Assembly: GCA_964349045.1 (NCBI GenBank)
Contig: CAYGFI010000013.1
Span: forward strand, 1 to 54,121
Origin: JACJXF01 sp964349045
GTDB lineage: Bacteria > Bacteroidota > Bacteroidia > Bacteroidales > GCA-2748055
Length of the DNA: 54,121 nucleotides
Direction of reading: 5' to 3'
Below, piece by piece: positions 31,602 through 41,200 of this stretch. Made by a program: the position numbers and the translations under genes. The notes under the pieces are model-generated. The model ran no database searches, had not been told where the DNA came from, and saw only the letters and a list, made by a program, of their open reading frames with translations. Each line of letters opens with the position of its first letter. Within the stretch, counting starts at the first letter, position 1.

Positions 31602-34577
31602 ATGACGGAAATTAAAGCAACAAGACTAAGTAAGATCGCCCGTGAACTTAACGTGGGTATTTCCACCATCGTGGAATACCTTCATAAGAAAGGACATCAT
31701 ATTGAGTCGGATCCAAATACCAAGATTTCTCCCGAGCAATATAGCCTGCTCGCACAAGAGTTCAGCTCGGATTTGAATGAAAAGAAGAAGTCGGAGAACT
31801 TTAGTCTGAAGAATCTTCGTGAGAAAAAAGAATCGATTACCCTTGAAGATATTCAGGATACTTCCGAACCGGAAGAAGAGGAACAATCCCTGCTTATAAA
31901 AGACAGTTCATCTCAAAATGCTCCAAAACATGAGAAGAAGCAAGAGGAAAAACCTGCAGAAAAGTCAATTGTTAAACCGGCAGAAAAATCGATTGATATA
32001 AAAGTTATTGGAAAAGTTGATCTCGATTCGTTGAAAGCGAAGAAGACAAAAGCTGTTGAACCGGCAAAAACTCAAGAAAAAACTGAAGAAAAACCTGGTA
32101 CGAAAAAGGCAGGAATTGCAGGTAAGAAAGAGAAAGCGATTGAAGAAAAGGTTGAAAAGGCCAAAAAGGGCAAACCCGGCGTAACTGTAGTCGGAAAGAT
32201 TGATCTGGAAGAAGCTCCCGGGAAAAAGTCAAAATCGAAATTAAAGGCTGATGAGGAAGATAAGAAAAAACCTGAAAAACCTGTTGAAATAGCTGCATCT
32301 GAAAGCAGAAAAATAGAAGAAGTTCAGATAGAAGACCCGTTAGAAGATATTTTTGATGAAGAAATAGCAGATATTGAACCGGAAATTGATCTGAATATGA
32401 TCCCTACCCGCTTCGAGAAGCTTACGGGGCCTACTGTTGTTGGCCGGATCGACCTGCCGGTAAGGGAACTGAAGAAAAAACCTGTTGCATCAAGTAGTCA
32501 GAGTTCACAATCAGATAAGAAAAAGAAAAGAAAGCGGATACATAAGGAAAACGAGGGCGCTGAAAGCAAAGAAAGGCATGTTTCCGGGGGATCTTCAAGC
32601 TCTCCGCCAGGTGGGGGTGCCGCTCAGAGTACTCAAAGAGCCGGGAAGAAGAAAAAGAAACTGCATCGCTCAGAGGTTAGTGAAGAGGATGTGCAAAAAC
32701 AGATTAAGGATACTCTGGCCAAACTTACTACAAAAGGGAAGTCGAAAGGATCACGTCACCGGAGAGATAAACGTGACGCTTTCCAGCAGCGTCTGGTAGC
32801 TGAACATGAAAGGGCGGAAGAAGATAAAAACACACTTAAAGTTACTGAGTTTGTTTCAGCAAGCGAACTCGCCAGTCTGATGAGTGTTTCGGTGAGCGAT
32901 GTAATACAAACCTGTATGAATCTGGGACTCTTTGTTTCCATTAACCAGCGTCTGGATGCCGAAACTCTTTCTATTGTTGCAGATGAATTCAATTATAAAG
33001 TTGAGTTTATTTCTGTTGATTTGCAGGATAATATTTCATCCGAAGAAGACAAACCGGAGGATCTGGTACATCGACCGCCGATTGTTACGGTAATGGGGCA
33101 CGTTGATCATGGTAAAACCAAATTACTCGATTATATCAGGAATGCCAATGTAATAGCCGGTGAAGCCGGTGGTATTACTCAGCATATAGGTGCATACAGT
33201 GTGATACTTGAAGGGGGTCGTAAAATTACTTTTCTCGACACTCCGGGTCACGAGGCTTTTACTGCCATGCGTGCCAGGGGAGCCCAGGTTACTGATATAG
33301 CAATCATTGTGGTTGCTGCCGACGATGGAATTATGCCTCAGACTACAGAAGCCATTAATCATGCCAGTGCAGCAGGTGTACCCATAGTTTTCGCGATAAA
33401 CAAAATAGATAAACCAACTGCAAATCCCGAGAAAATCAAGGAGTCACTCGCTAACATGAACTATCTGGTGGAAGACTGGGGAGGCAAATACCAGTCGCAG
33501 GAAATTTCTGCAAAAAACGGACTTCATATTGAAGATCTCCTTGAAAAGGTACTTCTCGAGGCTGAATTACTTGATCTGAAAGCTAATCCTGATCGTCATG
33601 CGTTGGGTACCGTAATTGAATCTGCTCTCGACAAAGGTCGCGGTTATGTGGCCACCATATTGGTTGAGAACGGAACCCTTAACATTGGAGATGTACTGCT
33701 TGCAGGCAGTCATTTTGGCCATATCAAAGCCATGTATAATGAAAGGGGAGGTAAAATTACGTCAGCAGGACCTGCAACACCGGTTCTTATCCTTGGTCTG
33801 AACGGCGCTCCCCAGGCAGGAGATCGTTTTAATGTTATGGACTCCGATCGTGAGGCAAAAGAAATTGCATCTCGTCGCGAACAACTACAGAGAGAGCAGG
33901 ATCTTCGTACAATGAAGCATATTACACTCGATGAAATCGGTCGCCGTATTGCCATAGGTAACTTCAAAGAACTTAACGTTATTATCAAAGGAGACGTTGA
34001 CGGTTCGGTTGAGGCGCTCAGCGACTCTTTGCTTAAACTTTCCACTGCAGAAATAGAGGTGAACATCATTCATAAGGCTGTCGGGCAGATCTCTGAGTCG
34101 GATATTCTTCTGGCTGCAGCATCTAATGCTGTTATCATCGGTTTCCAGGTACGTCCTTCCCTGAGTGCCAGAAAACTGGCTGAAAAAGAGCAGATTGATA
34201 TTCGCATTTACAGCATAATCTACGATGCTATCGAAGAATTACGGGCAGCTATGGAAGGTATGTTATCCCCCGAAATCAGGGAAGAGATTACAGCAACCCT
34301 TGAGATTAAGGAAGTGTTTAAGATTACCAAGACAGGAACCATTGCAGGATGTATTGTTAAAGAAGGAAAGATAAACCGCACAAGCAGAGTCCGTGTAATT
34401 CGTGATGGTATTGTAGTATACACCGGTGAACTTGGTTCGCTGAAACGATTTAAAGACGATGTAAAAGAAGTGGTAAGCGGACTTGAATGCGGACTAAATA
34501 TACAAAACTTCAATGATATCAAGGTTGGCGATTTTGTCGAAGCTTTTACCGAAACCGAAATTAAAAAGAAATTATAA
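31602..34577 (+). CDS. infB: Translation initiation factor IF-2
   Basis: GTPase of 991 residues that brings initiator tRNA to the ribosome. The N-terminal 'RLSKIARELNVGISTIVEYLHKKGHHIE' is an IF2_N module. Residues about 60-390 are a long, charged, low-complexity Lys/Glu linker, large as usual in Bacteroidota, and a second IF2_N module follows ('LKVTEFVSASELASLMSVSV'). The G domain has 'GHVDHGKT' (from 499), 'DTPGHEAF' and 'NKIDK', then domains II-IV to the C-terminus. Within the linker, short 'KVIGKVDL / TVVGKIDL / TVVGRIDL' motifs recur. Last gene of the operon. Confidence 0.96.
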   Translation: MTEIKATRLSKIARELNVGISTIVEYLHKKGHHIESDPNTKISPEQYSLLAQEFSSDLNEKKKSENFSLKNLREKKESITLEDIQDTSEPEEEEQSLLIKDSSSQNAPKHEKKQEEKPAEKSIVKPAEKSIDIKVIGKVDLDSLKAKKTKAVEPAKTQEKTEEKPGTKKAGIAGKKEKAIEEKVEKAKKGKPGVTVVGKIDLEEAPGKKSKSKLKADEEDKKKPEKPVEIAASESRKIEEVQIEDPLEDIFDEEIADIEPEIDLNMIPTRFEKLTGPTVVGRIDLPVRELKKKPVASSSQSSQSDKKKKRKRIHKENEGAESKERHVSGGSSSSPPGGGAAQSTQRAGKKKKKLHRSEVSEEDVQKQIKDTLAKLTTKGKSKGSRHRRDKRDAFQQRLVAEHERAEEDKNTLKVTEFVSASELASLMSVSVSDVIQTCMNLGLFVSINQRLDAETLSIVADEFNYKVEFISVDLQDNISSEEDKPEDLVHRPPIVTVMGHVDHGKTKLLDYIRNANVIAGEAGGITQHIGAYSVILEGGRKITFLDTPGHEAFTAMRARGAQVTDIAIIVVAADDGIMPQTTEAINHASAAGVPIVFAINKIDKPTANPEKIKESLANMNYLVEDWGGKYQSQEISAKNGLHIEDLLEKVLLEAELLDLKANPDRHALGTVIESALDKGRGYVATILVENGTLNIGDVLLAGSHFGHIKAMYNERGGKITSAGPATPVLILGLNGAPQAGDRFNVMDSDREAKEIASRREQLQREQDLRTMKHITLDEIGRRIAIGNFKELNVIIKGDVDGSVEALSDSLLKLSTAEIEVNIIHKAVGQISESDILLAAASNAVIIGFQVRPSLSARKLAEKEQIDIRIYSIIYDAIEELRAAMEGMLSPEIREEITATLEIKEVFKITKTGTIAGCIVKEGKINRTSRVRVIRDGIVVYTGELGSLKRFKDDVKEVVSGLECGLNIQNFNDIKVGDFVEAFTETEIKKKL

Positions 34578-34584
34578 ACCAGGC

Positions 34585-34631
34585 GATGGTTTCCGCGGAT
34601 TAGCTACGAATAGCGGTTCTATAAAACCATC
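34585..34631. terminator. Hairpin between convergent infB and gcvH
   Basis: GATGGTTT (34585-34592) and AAACCATC (34624-34631) pair, with an inner CCGC/GCGG pair (34593-34596, 34613-34616), making a 12-base interrupted stem just after the infB stop and just before the gcvH stop. It could end transcription from both sides. Confidence 0.45.
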
Positions 34632-34634
34632 ATA

Positions 34635-35015
34635 TTAATGCCCTATCAGATTTTTATAATCCGCGGAATCCAACAAATTTTTTATTTCCCCGGTGTTCGT
34701 CATTTTAATTTTTATGATCCATCCTTTACCATAGGGATCCTTATTTACAAGTTCCGGGGTAGTTTCCAGATCAGGATTCACCTGAAGTATCTCCCCGGAA
34801 ACCGGCATAAACAAATCGGAAACCGTTTTAACAGCCTCTACCGTTCCAAAAGTCTCACCGGCGGATAATGTTTCACCACGGGTTTCAATTTCCATAAAAA
34901 CAATATCTCCTAACTCACTGGTTGCAAATTCCGTAATACCAACAAATGCTTCGTTACCAGTGACTTTGATCCATTCGTGTTCTTTGGTGTACTTTAGATT
35001 GTCTGGGAAATTCAT
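34635..35015 (-). CDS. gcvH: Glycine cleavage system H protein
   Basis: Lipoyl carrier of the glycine cleavage complex, 126 residues. The lipoylated lysine lies in 'GTVEAVKTVSDLFMPVSGE', and 'YTKEHEWI' at the N-terminus and 'NKDPYGKGWIIKI' near the end are family hallmarks. The P, T and L components are not in the window. It follows sprA in the same orientation, separated by 250 bases that contain a GTGACG/CGTCAC element; the ruvA-sprA-gcvH neighbourhood is one I recognise from other Bacteroidota. Confidence 0.96.
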   Translation of the reverse strand: MNFPDNLKYTKEHEWIKVTGNEAFVGITEFATSELGDIVFMEIETRGETLSAGETFGTVEAVKTVSDLFMPVSGEILQVNPDLETTPELVNKDPYGKGWIIKIKMTNTGEIKNLLDSADYKNLIGH

Positions 35016-35132
35016 TTTGAAAGGTTTATTTTGATTTGTGTTATGATATTGTTATGTAAAATTAATATTTTTAAAACAAATATCCGGGGGTTGAGGGAAA
35101 ACATTTTCGTTTTTAAAACACATTTTTTGGTT

Positions 35133-35232
35133 CGTGATGACGTGACAGCCTAACGACATAACAAACGACAACACACCGTCACGCCGTCACACCAATCACG
35201 CCGTCACACCGTCACGCCGTCACACCGTCACG
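35133..35232. repeat. GTGACG/CGTCAC inverted low-complexity element, copy 2
   Basis: The left arm has CGTGATGACGTGACAGCC, and the right half is a near-perfect tandem of CGTCACACCGTCACGC units. It shares the left-arm sequence with the copy at 3949-4064. It lies between sprA's 3' end and gcvH's 5' end. Confidence 0.75.
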
Positions 35233-35267
35233 AATAAATCATCAGCACAGCTTCACAAAGGACTTTA

Positions 35268-38200
35268 TCATTGCGACAATGTAAACCTCACACTAAATCC
35301 CACATTGGTATTGGATGTGGGATAAGACAATGAAATAAGTGGATTATTGACTCTTTGATCGACAAAGAAGCGGAGGTTAAACCGATCGGATAAAACATAG
35401 TCAAATGTGAGTTTAAGGGTGATTATCCTTTGCCCGGCAGTGATCTGGTCGCTGTCTTCAGTGAGCTTTCGTATTACCGTACGGTTATCCCGGATAGAAA
35501 TATCGCCTCTGACGTTCAGGTCACTTTTGAATTCCTGTTGATTGATGATCAGCTGTACTTCATTAAACCGGTAGCCGGCGCCGAAGACAATCTCTTTACT
35601 GTTCACTTCATTGATCTGGTTGTTGGATGTACTAAGTGACAGAGTCCGGGATCTCTTAAATTCAAGTTTGGTTGTCAGACTATTGTTCCAATCCATATTG
35701 ATATCGAAAAGCGGACTAAACTGCTCGTTTATGCTAACAACAGTTACATCGTATTGAGGGATAAAGTTTCCCTGGTTGTCAATAGTCTCAAAGATATCAA
35801 AAGGATTCGTAAGGAATGTGCCAATATTATATGATGAACGGTAGGCATGGCTCAGACTGATGCTCTTAAAATGCCGTTTTACGATTTCCAGCTTACTAAG
35901 ACCATCAAATGTTACTCTCCAGTTTGGCATCATTTCAAATATGGAAGGAAAGGTTCCAAGCGCCACTTTATTGGGGTCTCTCATTCCATATGCAGCAAGA
36001 AATGAAGGAATTAAAACTTGCTGGGAGTTTGGACCAAAGTAGTCATAATATCCCTGGTTATTTAATCTGAGCGATGAATCAGGATGTTCAAGCATATATT
36101 CGTTGGCGAGCCGGGAGGAGATATTTTGCCGATAGTCACTTTTAAGTTTCTCAAAGGCGATTGATCCAAAGTCCTTATCCTTATTGTAAATTCTTTCGAA
36201 CGCTGTTCCCCATGAGAGATACGACATAGAGAAATTTCCTGATTCGCGGAATCCCCTTTCATTTTCATCAGGAAGCAAACCATTATTGTTGGCAATAAAA
36301 AACTCACTTGTATTCCGCGACAGATTCTGGTTTGCAGTAAGATCAACACGCAATCCGTCAAAGGGCTCAAAGGTAGCCCTAAGATTCAGTTTGGTATTAT
36401 GGTTCATCATGTAAGGCTGGTTGATAAGGGAGTCCTTTGAAAGCCAGCCCCTGTCAAATGCATCTTCAGCGAAGTTTTTATCCTGCAATCCCATGATAAA
36501 ATTCCAGCCCGGAGCCTGAAATCCATTGTCCATGCCAAGGATATTTGTACGGGGCTTATATCCGGGGAGGACTGTTCCGTCATTAACGCTATATGTAACA
36601 TTAATATTTTTAAATCCGGTAAGAATACGCGTGGTATTTTCAGCTATGAAAATAACAGGGTTTTCGCCCAATGCGCGGGTACCGATGATTTCAACCTTAC
36701 AATTGCGGGCTTCATCTGTTGTTGTAATTTTAATACGGTTTTCATTTACAATCTCCACAGCTACAGTCACTTCCTGTCCGTTGCCATCGGTTACAATAAC
36801 CTTAATATCTTCAGTTTTCAGCTTATGCAAATATGAGCGGGGATAATTTGCCCGCAGAAGCTGGTTTTCTCTGACAAAATTTACCGTTTTAGTACGTGGA
36901 GGTTTTGCCTGGGCTTTATTCGCTGTTGACTTATTTCCTGCACTCCGGTATTTGTCGTTGATGCTTTTTATATACGGAACCTTGTTGTAAAGATTCAGCA
37001 TATTCAACTGACCATTGTACTGGATTGAATTTGAGTTCTTCAGGGTATTACCCAGGTCAATCGTCGGGTCACTGAGGATTGGGCCGGTATCCCAGCCATA
37101 TGTTGCATTATAACGGGTTGAAAGGGTCATCCAGTTGAGCAAAGGAATCTTATTCAGCGGCAGTGTATAAGAAACATTGAACTGGTGCATATAGCTGGTT
37201 GTTCGGCCAAATGAATAAATTTCATTTAAGATTGAATCCCGTTTCATCTCGTATTCACTGTCATTCCGGTTCATCCTTCCTTCAGGTTCATCGATACGGG
37301 CGATATTGGTGGCATTAAAATCAAACTTCAGCGCACGCGTAATGTCATATTTAAAATCGTAATAGCGGTTCCAGGTAAAATCTTTTTTAAATGTTGGTTC
37401 AATCTGAAGATAAGGATTGTTCAGGTTTCTGAGCTTTCTTTCAGTATAATACCGGCTTAGGTCGGTTCTGAAGGAAAGCATGGAAGGTGAATAGTAAAAG
37501 TTGAAATCCTTTATCAGCTTAAAATATTGTGATTTCATTCCTTTGGATTTTGCAAAGGGAGCTACATTTTTTGGTCTGGCATTATAGGTATAATTCAGCC
37601 CACCCCTGTATTTTCGCTGTGTGTAATATTCGGTGGAGATATTACGACTGAAAATTTCGTTGTATGAATAACTTGTCGACCAGTTGGCAAGGTCATAAAA
37701 ATGAGGTTTCCCCTCTTTCTTAACCACTCTTACGTTTGTAAAGTTTATGCTTCTTCTCCGTGTGTAATCCTGTGAAATATTTTTTATGGAGTCCTTTTCA
37801 CTTTTACTTTCCGCGTTATCCAAAGCAGCCTGAAGAAGAATATCAGGATCAACAGGGTTATATTCCGGGTTAATGAATTCTTCGGAAAGGCCCATATACA
37901 TTGGGATAGATATGCCACTTTTCAGGGGAAAGAATTTACCCAGTTCAAAATTACTTGAAAGATCATATTGAACAACTCTTTCTTTGTCTCTTTCCTGAAC
38001 TTTTTTCTCAATACTTCCGAATCCCGGAGTACTCGTGTTACCGGCGAAGGTAAGGGAGCCGAAATCGGCAAGTTTTGTGGTAATTCTCCCGTTTGCAGCC
38101 CAACCTCCTTTTTCATCAAACTCGCTCATACGAAGCTCATTCAGCCATACTTCAGCCGATTTGGGTAAACCATCGTCGGATCCGGGATTATTCGATGATT

Positions 38201-41200
38201 TGGGATTCCGGACACCAATCATAATGGTCCGTACATTTGCCATATTCGGATTTCCGGAAACGCTCACTTTATTTCCATGTTTATCGATAATTGAATAAAT
38301 AGTTGTAAGACTCACATCCGAGTCGGGCAGGCGCATGGCATTGTTTCTTGACTGTTTGGCCTGCTGGAATACCGAAAGATCTATATCAAATCTATTTTCC
38401 CGGGGCCATACGAGAAGTTTATCGGAATCTTTATCATCGCTGTATTTTCCCGGGCGGGTAACTTTCAGGGGAACCTCATATTCATAGAAGTTGCCTTTAT
38501 AGTCGGATCCAATCCGGATGAAAGCAGTTATCTCGCCATCAAGTAACGGTACATCAGGAATGGCCTCCATGTGAGCCTCCATCTCAATCTTTTTGTATTG
38601 GCGGATATCGAGACTAACATTTTTATACGCAGCACGTGCATCACCGTCTTCAAGATTATTTACTTTCAGAACGATCGATTGCTCATTTAGCTGACGCAAC
38701 TGTGGATTTGTCGGATCTATTACCCGGGTAATTCCCGGAGGTAATATATAGTTTACAGGTGTTTTACCGGCGTTTTCTTCTATGTTTACCGCCGATATAT
38801 CAAATGTCCCATCAGTAGGTTCATAGCCGGTCCAGTCCTCTCCTCCCTCGTTAAAATCAAGATTATACCTTCTCCATTCTCCCCGGACCAGATCCAGGCG
38901 GGCAAATCGCATGATCACCGTGTCGGAGAAATTAGTGAGATACATCCTCACAAAACGGATGGATTTGAAATCCTGGATCCCGCCAACAACATCTTCATAA
39001 TTATTTATCGGGATCCGGAACTGATACCAGTTCACAGAGGATGACTTGCCGTTTGGAAATTTAGTATCATCCTTCACCATATCGATGATATAATTTCGCC
39101 CTACTTCGAGATCATTCGGACGGATACTTACACGGTACGAATAAAAACTTTCCGATTCGCTCAATGTATTATCACGGTTGATATCTTCCACGTTTGGAAG
39201 AGTGGAACCGGTTGTAGGGTAGGATTCATTCGATTGCTCAGCAGTTGGGGAATTGCCTTCCAGACCGTTATATCTTTTATAGCGGGTTAGAATATCCAGT
39301 TTTTCTCCATCGTAATCTGATCCCCTGTAATAATGAAAGTTATCTGAAGACGGGTCTTCAAGAAGCTTTTGATAGGCTGCTTCAGATATATTACCTTGCA
39401 CTGCATCAAGAAAATCCTTGAAAAAATCTGATTCATCAGTATTGGAAAGGCCGTCGAGGCCAACATCCTGGTATTTCCTTGAAGATAGTTCATTATTGAA
39501 TGCATTTACCAATGACTGTACTTTTGGAATCCGACCCCATACAGTGGTGTCAACCTGAATTATGGTGGAACTGGAAGGTAATCCGTTCTCAAAAGACTTC
39601 CGGCTGTCTTTGAGCACATCCTCGGAAATATTACCCAGGTTAAAATACAGATCGCCACCCTGTTTACCGGGCATTTCAACAAATGGATCCATAAGCCAGA
39701 ATTCAATGAACTGGATATTCGAAGTTTCGAAATCGGTTGAATGCAATTCTCTCATAATTCCTCCCCAGCGATCCTGCGGGTTCTTCAGGGTCCCGTCGGG
39801 ATTTACATTCTGCCAGTCGTAATTGTACGGTCCCCGCTCCCTGGGATAAAAAGCCAGGTTAAGCACGGAGATATTAGTTGGTACGTTGTTTGGGTTTTCT
39901 TTCTCCGGGAAGATATTTTCTTCATATACTTCCTTGACATAATGACTTGACTGCAACTCTTTATCTTTTGAAATATGATCGGGGGTGAGGGAATTATTGC
40001 GTAAAAACAGTGGATCAATAACATACCATGCCAGGTGACCCCTGTTGTATCCATATCGCAGATCTTCAGAAAGTTCCGCATCGGTCTTAAATTTACCATA
40101 AGTTGGCGTACTTGAAAGCGACCAGGCAGAGAAAGATTTCATATCAATCGAGGTTTCACTTCCCTCGAAATCATCGATATACGCGTTCCCCTTTTTTTCA
40201 ATGGCTTTGGAATGACCCGGAACCAGTTGAGCAAATTCTCCTACCATTGTTATGGTCGATGGCTCTTTGGTTTCCAGTAATGGAAGCTTATCGACCAGGT
40301 TGGTCAGCCATTGTGATTGTGTACGGTACGATCCGTTAATTCCCCAGATTGTATTTGAGATCGGCTCATCGCCAATGTTAACTTTTTGAGTAAGGGGTCG
40401 TTCGGTAAGATTCATCACCGTTGCCCCGAGGTTAAAATTTTCTGATACTTTATAATCAAGGTGGGTACCCACCAGGGTTTTGGTTTGAATGCTGAAGAGG
40501 GAGTTGCTTTCGAGGGATATTTTAATGGGAGTGCCTGATTCAAGCAGACCCTGGTTAATTATGGTTACTCTTCCAAGAGTATAATCTACTGTAAAATCTA
40601 CATTCTCAGCTAATTCCCGACCTCCGGCAGTCACTTTTACTGATCCCTGTGGAACATTCATGGCATTGAGCATAATTTCAGAGCTGGAGGATGATTGGTA
40701 CTCACCGGCCAGCTTGAATTTATTTTTTTCAGCCATCTGCTGTGCTTTGGTTTTGGTGGAATCGTAAAGGGCCTGGAAGACGTATTTATCCACTGCTGCT
40801 TCAGGGTTATCAACATTAGCACGGATAATTTTCTCAAGGTCGCTTCCAAAAGGTTCAAGAATGGGAAAGAAAATCCGCCCATTCGATGGATTTACCGTAA
40901 CTCCGCTGATAAAGTCGAATAGTCCATCGGAATAAGGATCATTCTGAGAATTCAGATTATCGAGATTCAGGAGTTTTAAAAGGATTTTTTTATTCAGGTC
41001 TCCCTCGGGAATGTAGTTGATAGCATTTCCCGTTTTATCGTCCTGGTATAAGACTTCTAGTATAAAATCATCAGGGGTTACCTGGTAGGCGCCAATGGCG
41101 TAAACGTTTTTCATCATAAGCTTCCAGGAAGGGCTGTAAGGGGTAAAATTGGTACCTTTAAGCATTTTCAGGTAAAGGGCATTTGGAGCGCTTACCCCGG

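Noticed and set aside
35130..35235. Possible CRISPR array in the CGTCAC-rich tract
   Set aside because: Units are 6-8 bases with no unique spacers of regular length; it is a low-complexity repeat with complementary left arm.
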